Shown: positions 16,661 to 25,799 of the stretch, piece after piece
How the letters are laid out: each line of letters begins with the position of its first letter
Numbering within the stretch: the stretch's first letter is position 1
From: Pontibacter chinhatensis
Lineage (GTDB): Bacteria > Bacteroidota > Bacteroidia > Cytophagales > Hymenobacteraceae
Length of the DNA stretch: 64,000 nt
Direction: 5' to 3'
Assembly: GCF_900113285.1 (NCBI RefSeq)
Contig: NZ_FOOT01000002.1
Coordinates: 124,001-188,000, forward strand
Position numbers and translations under genes: made by a program
Notes under the pieces: model-generated
Database searches by the model: none
What the model was told of the DNA's origin: nothing
What the model saw: only the letters and a program-made list of their open reading frames with translations

Positions 16661-16668
16661 TACTTTGC
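16661..16668 (+). promoter_or_regulatory. Bacteroidota -7 promoter element upstream of the GNAT gene
   Basis: TACTTTGC fits the TAnnTTTG -7 consensus and lies 26 bases before the preferred ATG at 16695. No clear -33 TTG is seen at the expected distance. Its position also argues against the longer open frame starting at 16626. Confidence 0.5.
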
Positions 16669-16694
16669 ACTCATCTCCAGCTAATATTTGTCCT

Positions 16695-17294
16695 ATGAAC
16701 TTTTCCCAAGGCATTCTGCTTCAGAACCAGCGCGTGCTGCTGCGCCGCTACCTGCCCTCAGACTTACCCGAACTGGCTCAGATAGCGTTGGATGAGGATA
16801 TCTGGCGCTTTATGCCTACCCGTATCAGCAACGAGGCGGAGCTACAGGGTTGGGCCGCCACGGTGGAGCAGGGCTATGCCTCCGGCACCCGCTACACGTT
16901 CCTCATCGTGGACAGAGCCACTGGCAAGCTAGCTGGCAGCACCAGTTACGGCAACATATCGCTGCCCGACAAGCGGCTGGAAATTGGCTGGACCTGGCTG
17001 AGCAAGGAACACCGTGGCACCGGCCTCAACCGCCATTGTAAGTTCCTGCTGCTGCAGCATGCCTTCGAGGAGCTACGCATGGAGCGGGTAGAACTGAAAA
17101 CAGATGTGCTGAACCTGCGCTCCCGCCGAGCGATGCTGAAGATTGGCGCCACGGAGGAGGGCACCCTGCGCAGCCATACCCAGATGCACGACGGGCGCCG
17201 CCGCGACACCATTTACTATAGTATCCTCCGGTTGGAGTGGCCAGGTATAAAACAGCAGGTATTTGCAGATTTAGCTCCAGCCAACATTTCTTAG
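16695..17294 (+). CDS. GNAT acetyltransferase, RimJ/RimL-like
   Basis: About 199 residues. Acetyl-CoA-binding motif A is visible as HRGTGLNRHCKFLLLQHAF after the strand LEIGWTWLS, and the C-terminal part (VELKTDVLNLRSRRAMLKIG) is the usual motif B region of RimJ/RimL-type N-acetyltransferases. The start is placed at 16695 (MNFSQGILL) because the frame upstream to 16626 overlaps a promoter-like element and has no family resemblance. It stands alone, divergent from the sugar cluster. These enzymes acetylate protein N-termini or small amines; the target is not indicated. Confidence 0.88.
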   Translation: MNFSQGILLQNQRVLLRRYLPSDLPELAQIALDEDIWRFMPTRISNEAELQGWAATVEQGYASGTRYTFLIVDRATGKLAGSTSYGNISLPDKRLEIGWTWLSKEHRGTGLNRHCKFLLLQHAFEELRMERVELKTDVLNLRSRRAMLKIGATEEGTLRSHTQMHDGRRRDTIYYSILRLEWPGIKQQVFADLAPANIS

Positions 17295-17348
17295 AACCAA
17301 AGCATCCGCCAAGTGGTATGCAAGGGGTAGGACCAACAGGGCTTACCA

Positions 17349-17927
17349 TTGAACGATACCCCCTACCGCATTTTCCTCATCCGCCACGCCAAGCCCAAGG
17401 TGGAACGAAAGGGCTTTTTTAACGCGACGGCTGCCCGAAAGTATATTTCTGACTACGACACGGCCCAGGTAGAAACCTTTGTACTCCAGCACGAGGCGAT
17501 ACCTTATAAGGAGATAAGGAAAGTATACTGCAGCACGCTCGTTCGCTCGCAGCTAACAGCGCGCGCCATTTTTGGGGAGGGTGTGGAACTGCGCATTAAC
17601 GAGACTTTCCGGGAGTTTGAGCGCCGCATTTTCACGCTGCCGTGGCTGCACCTGCCCATCAAAGTATGGCTGCTGAGCGCCCGCCTGCTCTGGTTTCTGG
17701 GCTTCAACAACCGCGACATCGAAACCTTCCGGCAGGCCCGCACCCGCGCCAGAAAAGCCGCCGACCTTCTCGACCAGGACGCCCGCCAGAACCATACCAC
17801 CGTGCTGGTTGCCCATGGCCTGCTCAACAGCTTTATCCGGCGCGAGTTAAAGCGCCTGGGCTGGCAGGAAAGTATAAAAGGCGGCAGTGACTTCCTCTCT
17901 GTAGATATGCTAATCCTTCCTAAGTAA
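17349..17927 (+). CDS. Histidine phosphatase superfamily protein
   Basis: A 192-residue phosphoglycerate mutase-like protein. The phospho-histidine motif is LIRHAKP (R12-H13), the second conserved Arg lies in STLVRSQLTA, and the C-terminal catalytic His is in VLVAHGLLNSFI. These enzymes dephosphorylate small molecules or proteins through a phosphohistidine. The start is a TTG at 17349; no in-frame ATG lies between the previous gene and the motif. A middle segment (LPIKVWLLSARLLWFLGF) is hydrophobic and may associate with the membrane. Specific substrate unknown. Confidence 0.85.
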   Translation: MNDTPYRIFLIRHAKPKVERKGFFNATAARKYISDYDTAQVETFVLQHEAIPYKEIRKVYCSTLVRSQLTARAIFGEGVELRINETFREFERRIFTLPWLHLPIKVWLLSARLLWFLGFNNRDIETFRQARTRARKAADLLDQDARQNHTTVLVAHGLLNSFIRRELKRLGWQESIKGGSDFLSVDMLILPK

Positions 17928-18149
17928 ATTTATACTTAGCTACGGGCAACTTCAACCTAGATATATAGTATAATTTACTCACGCAATATAACTATAGTCA
18001 AGATAACAGGGCGGCGGCAAGTATAAACCCAGGATGCTCCCAACCGCTACACCATCAACTTGAACCAGGCCTTGGCAGAGCAAGTGGCTTTGCTTTCTCT
18101 GATAACGGGAGAGGCCTCGTATTATACTTCTCATTTTAACCCAAATCCT

Positions 18150-21131
18150 ATGAAGAAACATGTACTGCTCCAATTCCTGCTGCTCCTGCTGGTGCTGCCA
18201 CTTGCCTGGGCACAGACGCAGACGGTATCCGGCAGGGTAACCTCTGCTACCGACGGCGCTGCCCTGCCCGGTGTTACCGTGCTTGAGCGGGGCACCTCAA
18301 ACGGCGTTACAACCGGCGCCAACGGCGAGTATACACTAACGGTGCAGCCAAATGCCACCCTCGTTTTCAGGTTTATCGGCATGGCCACGCAGGAGATTGC
18401 CGTGGAGGGAAGGACGACAATAAACGTAGCCCTCGGCTCTGACCAGCAGCAGCTGGGCGAGGTGGTGGTGGTTGGCTACGGTACCCAGCTAAAGCAAGAG
18501 CTGACCGGCAACATCGCACAGGTATCCGGTGAGGAGATCGCCAACATTCCCACGCCCTCGCTGGAGTCGGCGTTGCAGGGCCGGGCAGCCGGCGTGTACA
18601 TTAACCAGGGCAGCGGCAAATTGGGCCAGGGCATCAATATCCGTATCCGTGGTGCCGCCTCCGTTTCGGCCAGCAACCAGCCGCTCTATGTGGTGGATGG
18701 CATACCCGTCACCTCTGCCGACCTGGGTACCTCCAACTTAGAACCCCTGAACCCCATTGCCGACATTAACCCCAATGATATCGCCTCCATAGAGATCCTG
18801 AAAGACGCCTCGGCTGCAGCCATTTACGGTTCCAGGGCTTCCAATGGTGTGGTGATCATCACCACCAAGCGGGGCAAGGCCGGCAAGACCAACATCACCT
18901 TCAACTACTACACCGGTTTCAGCCGCCCCACCAAGATAAGGGAGTTCCTGAACGCCGAGGAGTATATTGAGCTTTTCTCGGAGGCCATTGAGAACGTGGG
19001 CGGCGATCCTGCCACCGTGTTTGCCAGGAACGGGCTGGACATCAACTCCCCCTACGACCAGAACTGGGGCGAGGAGCCATTCAGAACCGGCAGCGTGTCG
19101 CAGTATGAGATTGCGCTGAGCGGCGGCAACGAGAAAACGCGCTTCTACATCAACGGCAACTTCAACACCACCGACGGCATCCTGTTAGGAAACGAGTTTG
19201 ACAGAGCTTCAGGCCGCTTCAACATCGACCACAGCATTAACGACCGGGTACGGATCGGCACCAACGTCTCGCTTATCCGCACGCTAAACCAGCGTGTGTC
19301 TGACGACAACGCCTTTTCTAACGTTATTCAGCTCAACGCGCTCCCCCCTATCCAGCCCAAGATTGATCCGGAGACCGGGGAGCTCAACCGCAGGACCTTA
19401 TACTATAACAACCTGATAGACCAGCGTGACGGCTTTAACGATGCCCTGACCTACCGCACCATCAGCACGGCCTTCCTGGAGGTGGATGTGCTGCGGAACC
19501 TGCGCTTCAGAACCGAGCATGGCATCGATTTCCTGAACCTGCAGGAGGAGTTGTACCTGGGCAGGCAAACACAGGATGGCGGCCCTTCCGGCTATGGCTA
19601 CAACTCGCAGCTGACATCCTCCAACTATAACACTAACAACACGCTGACCTATAACAGCACCTTCGCCGATGCGCACAAACTGGAGGGCCTTTTAGGTATC
19701 AGCTACCAGCGCGCCAACACCAGTTCTGCCTCCGTGGAGGGGCGCGGCTTCCCGAGCGACAGATTCCAGAAGATTGCCAGCGCTGCCCGTATCACCAGTG
19801 GCTCCTCCTCTGAAACGGGCTATGTGTTTGCCTCTTATTATGCCCGCGCCAACTACGTGTTCCGCGACAGGTACCTGTTCAGCGGCAGCGTGCGTGTGGA
19901 TGGGTCTTCCAGGTTCGGGTCTGGCAACCGCTTTGGTGCTTTCCCGGCGGCTTCTGCCGGTTGGATCCTGACCCAGGAGCCTTTTCTGGATGGGTCGAAC
20001 CTGTTTAGCTTCCTGAAGCTGAGGGCCAGCTATGGCCTGACAGGTAACGCTGAAATCAGCAACTTTGCCCCGCTGGCACTCTATAGTGCCGCTGCCTATG
20101 AGGAATTGGCCGGCCTGGTGCCTACCAGCCTTCCGAGCGACGACCTGCGTTGGGAGAAGACCAAGCAGTTGGATGTGGGCATCGACTTCGGCTTGTTCAA
20201 CGACAGGATCACGGGTGAGGTGGATTACTACATTAAGGATACCGAGGACCTCCTGCTGAACCTGCCCATCCCGGGCTACAACGGTTATACTGTTATCACC
20301 AAGAACATCGGTAAGCTGGAAAACAAGGGCTTTGAGTTTGTGCTGAACACGCAGAACCTGGTGGGCGCCTTTACGTGGAACACCAACTTTAACATTGCCT
20401 TTAACCGCAACAAGGTAACCGACCTGGGCGGCAATACGATTTTCGGCAACTCCAGGGGCTTGGGCCAGATACGCGAGGGAGAGCCGATGGGCGTGTTCTG
20501 GGGACCAAAGTATGCCGGTGTGGATCCGCAGAGTGGTGATGCGCTGTACTACATTGAGGCCGGCAGCGATGAGACGACCAGCAACTACAGCCTGGCGCAG
20601 GACCAGCGGTTGGGCAATCCGAACCCTAAATTTACCGGTGGCTTCACCAACAACTTCTCCTTCAAGGGCTTCGACCTGAACGTGCTGATGCAGTTCGTTT
20701 CCGGAAATGATATCTTCAACATGGCAGGCTTCTTCCAGTCGGTAAACGGCGACTATTTCGATAACCAGACAAAAGACCAGCTTAACCGGTGGCAGCAGCC
20801 TGGCGATATCACCGATGTGCCGCAGGCCCGCTACCTAGCCAGCAACGGCGGCGGCAGGTCGTCGCGCTGGATGCAGGATGGCTCCTTCCTAAGGATAAAC
20901 AACGTGAACCTGGGTTACCGGCTGCCGGCCACCTTCACTGAAAGGATCGGGCTTGAGTCGGCCAGAATCTATGTGCAGGCAACCAACCTGGCCACCTTTA
21001 CAGACTACGACGGCTATGACCCTGAGGTAAACACCACCTACTTCGGGCGCAGCAACGTGAACCTTGGCCACGACTTCTACACCCCGCCGCTTGCCAAGAC
21101 AATTACCTTTGGTGTGAGCATTGGTCTGTAA
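18150..21131 (+). CDS. SusC/RagA-type TonB-dependent outer membrane transporter
   Basis: A 993-residue outer membrane protein starting MKKHVLLQFLLLLLVLPLAW, with the signal peptide cleaved near AWAQ. An N-terminal carboxypeptidase-regulatory-like beta domain (TVSGRVTSATDGAALPGVTV) is followed by a plug domain (VVVGYGTQLKQELTG through IRIRGAAS and YVVDGIPV) and a 22-strand-type barrel ending in GVSIGL. Such proteins import oligosaccharides or peptides with a SusD partner, here 18 bases downstream. No sugar-degrading enzyme lies beside the pair, so the ligand is unclear. Unlike most neighbours, this gene contains no AAGTATA/TATACTT word. Confidence 0.95.
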   Translation: MKKHVLLQFLLLLLVLPLAWAQTQTVSGRVTSATDGAALPGVTVLERGTSNGVTTGANGEYTLTVQPNATLVFRFIGMATQEIAVEGRTTINVALGSDQQQLGEVVVVGYGTQLKQELTGNIAQVSGEEIANIPTPSLESALQGRAAGVYINQGSGKLGQGINIRIRGAASVSASNQPLYVVDGIPVTSADLGTSNLEPLNPIADINPNDIASIEILKDASAAAIYGSRASNGVVIITTKRGKAGKTNITFNYYTGFSRPTKIREFLNAEEYIELFSEAIENVGGDPATVFARNGLDINSPYDQNWGEEPFRTGSVSQYEIALSGGNEKTRFYINGNFNTTDGILLGNEFDRASGRFNIDHSINDRVRIGTNVSLIRTLNQRVSDDNAFSNVIQLNALPPIQPKIDPETGELNRRTLYYNNLIDQRDGFNDALTYRTISTAFLEVDVLRNLRFRTEHGIDFLNLQEELYLGRQTQDGGPSGYGYNSQLTSSNYNTNNTLTYNSTFADAHKLEGLLGISYQRANTSSASVEGRGFPSDRFQKIASAARITSGSSSETGYVFASYYARANYVFRDRYLFSGSVRVDGSSRFGSGNRFGAFPAASAGWILTQEPFLDGSNLFSFLKLRASYGLTGNAEISNFAPLALYSAAAYEELAGLVPTSLPSDDLRWEKTKQLDVGIDFGLFNDRITGEVDYYIKDTEDLLLNLPIPGYNGYTVITKNIGKLENKGFEFVLNTQNLVGAFTWNTNFNIAFNRNKVTDLGGNTIFGNSRGLGQIREGEPMGVFWGPKYAGVDPQSGDALYYIEAGSDETTSNYSLAQDQRLGNPNPKFTGGFTNNFSFKGFDLNVLMQFVSGNDIFNMAGFFQSVNGDYFDNQTKDQLNRWQQPGDITDVPQARYLASNGGGRSSRWMQDGSFLRINNVNLGYRLPATFTERIGLESARIYVQATNLATFTDYDGYDPEVNTTYFGRSNVNLGHDFYTPPLAKTITFGVSIGL

Positions 21132-21149
21132 CCCTAAACCTGAGAAGAC

Positions 21150-22529
21150 ATGAAACTGAGACATAAAATATTTGCCCTACTAGCCATACTTTGCCTCGGC
21201 TCCACTGCCTGCGAAGAGTCATTGGACATAGACCCCAAACAGTCAATTGACGCCAGGGATGCCATCACTACAGCCGATGATTTGCAGGGAGCCGTAATCG
21301 GGATGTACGCCATACTCGGAGGGGGTGCACTCTATGGCACCAACCTCCTGCTATTGCCCGAACTGCTCGGCGCGGAGGAGAACATAGCCTGGTATGGTAC
21401 TTTCGTGAGCTACCGCCAGGTGGCCAACAAAACCATGACCTCCGACAATGCCGACGTGCAGCGCACCTGGGTGGCTGGCTATGCGGCTATCAATCAGGCA
21501 AACATCATTCTGGACAAGCTTGATGTGGTGAGCGACCCCGCTACCCGCGACAGGATAGAGGGAGAAGCGCTTTTTGTGCGTGGTATCATGCACTTTGAGC
21601 TGGTACGGTTGTATGGCAAAGCCTGGAACGATGGCGACCCGAACACCAACCTGGGCGTGCCGATCCGCACCACCGCCGTTACCACCGAGGAGCAGGCCAG
21701 GACCTTTGCCCGCCGCAACACCGTGGCCGAAGTATACGCCCAGGCCCAGCAGGATTTGGAGCGCGCCAGGGAACTACTGCCCGAGCTGAACGAGGAGCGT
21801 GCCAATACCTACGCTGCCAGCGCCTTTCTGGCCCGTATGCACCTGCAGCGCCAGGATTATGCGGCCGCCCTGCAGGAAGCCAACCGCGTGATTGAGGAGG
21901 GGCCGTTTAATTTGAACCCGAGCGTGACTGCCATCTTCCGCAACGATAACACGGCCGAGTCTATCTGGGAGATACAGCAGAACGACCAGAACAACGCCGG
22001 TACCGCCAACGACGGCCTCACCACTTTTTATGCCGACCTGGAAGGTATAGGCCGCGGGGACATTGCCGTGCTTTCCTATGACCTCTACGAAGAACAGGAC
22101 ACGCGCCTTACTGAGCTTATTTATGAAGGCTTCCTGTACGGCGACATTCAGTCCGGTAAGTGGACAAACTTTGGGCAGAACATACCCGTGGTGCGGCTCG
22201 CCGAGATGTACCTGATCCGGGCAGAGGCTAATTTAAGGCTTGGCTCGGCAGTGGGCGCCACCCCGCTGGAGGACGTGAACCTCATCCGGGCAAGGGCGGG
22301 CGCTACGCCGCTGAGTAGCGTTACCTTGGAGGATGTGCTGCTGGAGCGGCGCCTGGAGCTGGCTTTCGAGGGTTTCAGGATACACGATGTGAAACGTAAC
22401 GAAGAAACCCTGGACGGTGGCAACTACACCATCCCTTGGGATTCACCAGATCTGGTAATGCCTATCCCGAGAAGGGAAATTGATGCCAGCCAGGGCGAGC
22501 TGACGCAGAACCCTGGTTACTCCGGATAA
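21150..22529 (+). CDS. RagB/SusD-family nutrient-binding lipoprotein
   Basis: A 459-residue surface lipoprotein. The lipobox is LGSTAC with the lipidated Cys at residue 21, followed by the typical SusD start ESLDIDPKQSID. The TPR-like helical scaffold and the C-terminal signature (LLERRLELAFEGFRIHDVKR and NPGYSG at the end) are characteristic. It caps the upstream SusC pore and binds the ligand. The gene is followed directly by a strong terminator, so susC and susD form a two-gene unit. Ligand unknown; no adjacent glycoside hydrolase or sulfatase gives a hint. Confidence 0.95.
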   Translation: MKLRHKIFALLAILCLGSTACEESLDIDPKQSIDARDAITTADDLQGAVIGMYAILGGGALYGTNLLLLPELLGAEENIAWYGTFVSYRQVANKTMTSDNADVQRTWVAGYAAINQANIILDKLDVVSDPATRDRIEGEALFVRGIMHFELVRLYGKAWNDGDPNTNLGVPIRTTAVTTEEQARTFARRNTVAEVYAQAQQDLERARELLPELNEERANTYAASAFLARMHLQRQDYAAALQEANRVIEEGPFNLNPSVTAIFRNDNTAESIWEIQQNDQNNAGTANDGLTTFYADLEGIGRGDIAVLSYDLYEEQDTRLTELIYEGFLYGDIQSGKWTNFGQNIPVVRLAEMYLIRAEANLRLGSAVGATPLEDVNLIRARAGATPLSSVTLEDVLLERRLELAFEGFRIHDVKRNEETLDGGNYTIPWDSPDLVMPIPRREIDASQGELTQNPGYSG

Positions 22530-22543
22530 AATATTTCAAATAA

Positions 22544-22578
22544 AAGCGGCTCTTATACTTTTCAGAGCCGCTTTTTTT
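22544..22578 (+). terminator. Rho-independent terminator of the susCD pair
   Basis: A 10-bp stem AAGCGGCTCT / AGAGCCGCTT followed by a T-rich run. The loop contains TATACTT, the over-represented word of this window. Confidence 0.85.
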
Positions 22579-22603
22579 ATTTTTCTTTATATCAACTAAA
22601 CTT

Positions 22604-22639
22604 TTAGTTTTGAAACTAAGTATATAGTTATATATTTAC
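22604..22639 (+). promoter_or_regulatory. Putative BlaI promoter with palindromic operator
   Basis: A perfect palindrome TTAGTTT-TG-AAACTAA (22604-22619) overlaps a -33-like TTTG (22609-22612). Eighteen bases later is TATATTTAC (22631-22639), close to the TAnnTTTG -7 consensus, 26 bases before the BlaI ATG. A dyad over the -33 element is the expected arrangement for BlaI/MecI autorepression. The palindrome is seen directly; operator function is inferred. Confidence 0.6.
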
Positions 22640-22664
22640 CTCAGCACCCATACTTTATACTTCC

Positions 22665-23057
22665 ATGAAAGAACTGACCAAGGCCGAGGAAGAGATTATG
22701 CAGGTACTCTGGAAGCTGGAGCGTGCCTTTGTGCGCGACATTCTGGAGGAACTGCCCGAGCCGAAACCTGCCTACAATACCGTGTCCACCATCGTGCGTA
22801 TACTCGAGACAAAGGGCTTTGTGGGGCACGAGGCCTTCGGAAAATCGCACCAGTACTTCCCGCTGGTGGAGCAGGACAAGTATAAAAGCTTCTTCCTGAA
22901 AAACTTCATGAGCGGCTACTTCGGCGGCTCTTTTGAGAAACTGGTTTCCTTCTTTGCCAAGGACAACAACCTGGACGTGCAGGAACTGGACCAGCTGCTA
23001 AAACACGTAAAGCAAGACCTAAACGATAACGAAGACAGCGATGGAAGCACTACTTAA
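22665..23057 (+). CDS. BlaI/MecI/CopY family transcriptional repressor
   Basis: A 130-residue winged-helix repressor. It begins MKELTKAEEEIMQVLWKLE, the standard BlaI N-terminus, with the recognition region AYNTVSTIVRILETKGFV and a C-terminal dimerisation helix (VQELDQLLKHVKQDL). In the Bla/Mec systems a membrane M56 peptidase senses a signal and causes cleavage of the repressor. The M56 gene follows with a 17-base overlap, so the pair is co-expressed and probably autoregulated through the palindrome upstream. There is no beta-lactamase gene nearby, so the signal is likely envelope-related rather than antibiotic-specific. Confidence 0.92.
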   Translation: MKELTKAEEEIMQVLWKLERAFVRDILEELPEPKPAYNTVSTIVRILETKGFVGHEAFGKSHQYFPLVEQDKYKSFFLKNFMSGYFGGSFEKLVSFFAKDNNLDVQELDQLLKHVKQDLNDNEDSDGSTT

Positions 23058-24345
23058 TTATACGCTGAAGGTAAGCATCGCCCTGCTGGCACTGCACCTG
23101 TTTTACTTCCTAATACTGCGGGGGCAGAACAGCTTTCGCTTTAACCGGGCTTACCTGCTGCTGGCCCCCATCATCGCGCTGCGACTCCCCTTCATCCAAT
23201 GGCCTGCCATACTTTCCCCGGATGCCGCCGTCTCTGAAATGCTGCAGGCAGTGCAGCTCGGCGAGGTGGTGGTAACCGCTTACCAGCCCGAAGCTGCCGC
23301 GGCAACAGCAGCAACAGCTACCTGGCTTTCGCTGCTGACGGCTTTCTACTTGCTGGGCGTGGCCTTTGTGCTTTTTAAGCTGGTGCGACAACTGTGGCAA
23401 ATCCGGCAACTGAAGGCACAGGCTATACTTGCCAGGCAGGCCGAGGGGATAAAAGTATACCACCTGAACAGCCCCTATCCGGCCTTCGCTTTTGGGAAAA
23501 GTATTTTTCTGAGCCAGCAGCAGGAGCAGCTACACCCGCAGGAACGGGAGCAGGTGCTGGCCCATGAACTGGCCCACGTAAAGTATGGCCATACCTGGGA
23601 CGTGATCCTGTACGAGCTGCTCTCAGCCATCCTTTGGTTCCACCCTGCCGTGTGGCTCTTAAAGCAGGAGCTGCGCGATGTGCACGAATACCAGGCCGAC
23701 GCCGCCGTGGTGACCAGGCACCAAACGCAAAAGTATACTTCGCTCCTATCCAGAGAAGCATTGCTAAGTATGGGTTTGCCGGTGGGCAGTTACTTCACCA
23801 AACCACAGGTGCTTAAGCGGCTGCAGATGCTGCAACTACAGGGTCACAAACCAGGCTGGGTGCGTCCGCTGCTCGCCGCCCCGCTCCTATTGGCTTTAGC
23901 CTTTCTACTCGCACGCCAGCAAGCCACCGCCGAAAACCAAAGTATAACCGCAGATTCAGGCACCAGTATTGACGCGCTTCCGGCTGTGTCTATTTCAGAT
24001 TTTGAAGCAACTACACCATCCGGAGAACGGCCTTATACTTACGTGGAGCAGATGCCCACTTTTAAAGGCGGAGACGTGGAGATGATGAAGTTCCTGGGCA
24101 AAAATATCCGCTATCCGGAGGCAGCACAGGAGGCCGGCGTGGAAGGCTTGGTAGTTTTAAGTTTTGTTGTTGACCGGGATGGCTCCTTATCCAATTTCCA
24201 GGTAGTAAAATCCCTGGGCCAGGGTACAGATGAGGAGGCCCTGCGTGTGGTGGAAAGTATGAACGGCAGTTGGCAGCCCGGTAGGCAAAACGGCGTACCT
24301 GTACCCGTGCGCTATACTTTGCCAGTACGCTTCGCCATCAAATAA
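23041..24345 (+). CDS. M56 (BlaR1-like) membrane metallopeptidase with C-terminal TonB domain
   Basis: A 434-residue integral membrane protein. Hydrophobic helices lie near residues 5-25, 38-55, 95-115 and 275-295. The zinc motif HELAH at residues 175-179 is followed by KYGHTWDVILYELL, typical of M56. The penicillin-binding sensor domain of BlaR1 is replaced by a periplasmic TonB_C domain (from YTYVEQMPTFKGGD to LPVRFAIK). It would release the upstream BlaI-type repressor on receiving a signal. The TonB_C tail is strikingly similar to the first domain of the next gene, pointing to duplication. Whether the tail touches TonB-dependent receptors is not known. Confidence 0.9.
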   Translation: MEALLNYTLKVSIALLALHLFYFLILRGQNSFRFNRAYLLLAPIIALRLPFIQWPAILSPDAAVSEMLQAVQLGEVVVTAYQPEAAAATAATATWLSLLTAFYLLGVAFVLFKLVRQLWQIRQLKAQAILARQAEGIKVYHLNSPYPAFAFGKSIFLSQQQEQLHPQEREQVLAHELAHVKYGHTWDVILYELLSAILWFHPAVWLLKQELRDVHEYQADAAVVTRHQTQKYTSLLSREALLSMGLPVGSYFTKPQVLKRLQMLQLQGHKPGWVRPLLAAPLLLALAFLLARQQATAENQSITADSGTSIDALPAVSISDFEATTPSGERPYTYVEQMPTFKGGDVEMMKFLGKNIRYPEAAQEAGVEGLVVLSFVVDRDGSLSNFQVVKSLGQGTDEEALRVVESMNGSWQPGRQNGVPVPVRYTLPVRFAIK

Positions 24346-24445
24346 AGTATAAATTACCCTTTTTGAAATTATATTTTCAGTTCCTTACGGGCTGACACAG
24401 GATAGCTATTGCCTTTTCCAAGTATAAAAACAAACCCCTCTAACC

Positions 24446-25717
24446 ATGAAAAAGAAACGTACCCTCTCTAACCTGGCCGCGACGGCGCTGTTCAGTATGG
24501 CCATGCTGGCCGCTGCCCCTGCTGCTTTTGCCCAAACAGCAGACAAACCTTATACCTATGTGGAACAGATGCCTGTATTTAAAGGCGGTGACGCAGAAAT
24601 GATGAAGTTCCTGGGCAGCAACATCCAGTATCCTGCCGAGGCCAAAGCCAGGGGGGTAGAAGGTTTGGTTGTGCTGCAGTTTATTGTAGAAACAGATGGA
24701 AGTATAAGCAATGTTACAATTGTAAAAAAATTGGGTAACGGTACCGACGAAGAGGCGGCCAGAGTACTAAAACTCACAAGTGGTAAATGGAAAGCTGGTA
24801 CTCAGAATGGCGAACCGGTTCGGGTAAGGTATACGCTGCCTGTGCGCTTTGCTCTAACTGAAGAAGATAGGGCCTCCACAGCACACATTGCGAACCAAAC
24901 ACCTACCTACAAGGGCGGCCAGGAGGCGATGCTGAACACTATGAAGCCATACTTACAACTGCCTGCCGAAGCCAACCAGGAAAACCTAAACGCACGAGTA
25001 ACAGTGAGATTTTATGTAGATGCGTCCGGTAAGGTGTCTAATATTAGGGTGGAGGATACTAAGTTCAAGAAAACAATTGGTCCTGGCTCAGAGCTTGACT
25101 ACATGGATGCCTCTACCTTTAATATCCAGAACAAAGCAGTACTTGCTAAGCTAACAGAGGCGGCTGTTGAGGCAGTAAAAGCCACCTCCGGCAACTGGCA
25201 GCCAGCCCTGAAAGATGGGCAGCCTGCCTCATCCGAATTAGTGCTGCCTGTACAGTTCTTAGGTGAAAAAGCCATGCAACAAGCAGCAGCAAACCATACC
25301 CCTGTTATGACAAAGTATACCCAGAACTTCTATAGCTGGGAAGACGTTGAGGTGAAGCCGCAATTTAAGGAGGGTGACTTTAACAAGTTTCTGGCCAAGA
25401 ACCTGCGCTACCCTGCCGGCTTTGACTATCAAGGGACCGTTAAATTCAGTATCACCATCTATAAGAATGGCAAATCTGTGGGCGGCTGGTACTACACAGG
25501 ACCCGACATGCCCAAAGAAGAAGGAGCGTTCTTTTTAGAGGAGATTAAACGCGTTGCTGGTTTGATGGAGAACAAATGGATTCCGGGCAAAGTAGATGGA
25601 CAACCAGTAGCTGTCACAAAAAACATCACTGTACAATATGTAATTGATGATGGCAGTACTAAACAAACTGTGGAGGGTAACGAAAAGCCGGATGTAGTGG
25701 TGACAAAGTATAAATAG
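24446..25717 (+). CDS. Secreted protein with three tandem TonB_C-like domains
   Basis: A 423-residue protein with a cleavable signal peptide (cut after AAFA) and no other membrane segment. Three TonB C-terminal-type repeats follow: about residues 34-138, 145-275 and 290-408. The first carries YTYVEQMPVFKGGD and RVRYTLPVRFA and closely matches the C-terminal domain of the M56 protein 100 bases upstream; the other two are more diverged. Classical TonB is membrane-anchored and needs ExbBD, so a free periplasmic array of TonB_C domains is unlikely to transduce energy. It may bind TonB boxes of receptors, compete with TonB or sense envelope state. Function is inferred from architecture only. Confidence 0.8.
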   Translation: MKKKRTLSNLAATALFSMAMLAAAPAAFAQTADKPYTYVEQMPVFKGGDAEMMKFLGSNIQYPAEAKARGVEGLVVLQFIVETDGSISNVTIVKKLGNGTDEEAARVLKLTSGKWKAGTQNGEPVRVRYTLPVRFALTEEDRASTAHIANQTPTYKGGQEAMLNTMKPYLQLPAEANQENLNARVTVRFYVDASGKVSNIRVEDTKFKKTIGPGSELDYMDASTFNIQNKAVLAKLTEAAVEAVKATSGNWQPALKDGQPASSELVLPVQFLGEKAMQQAAANHTPVMTKYTQNFYSWEDVEVKPQFKEGDFNKFLAKNLRYPAGFDYQGTVKFSITIYKNGKSVGGWYYTGPDMPKEEGAFFLEEIKRVAGLMENKWIPGKVDGQPVAVTKNITVQYVIDDGSTKQTVEGNEKPDVVVTKYK

Positions 25718-25799
25718 CCGCAAACCCATGCAGTTGTGATTGTGATAAAAAACTAAAGCATGATAGGTTCTACACTCGCTACAAACTCCTTTACAAAAC

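Noticed and set aside
22665-24345. Beta-lactam resistance locus
   Set aside because: BlaI and M56 proteins are present but there is no penicillin-binding sensor domain and no beta-lactamase or PBP gene; the M56 tail is a TonB_C domain.
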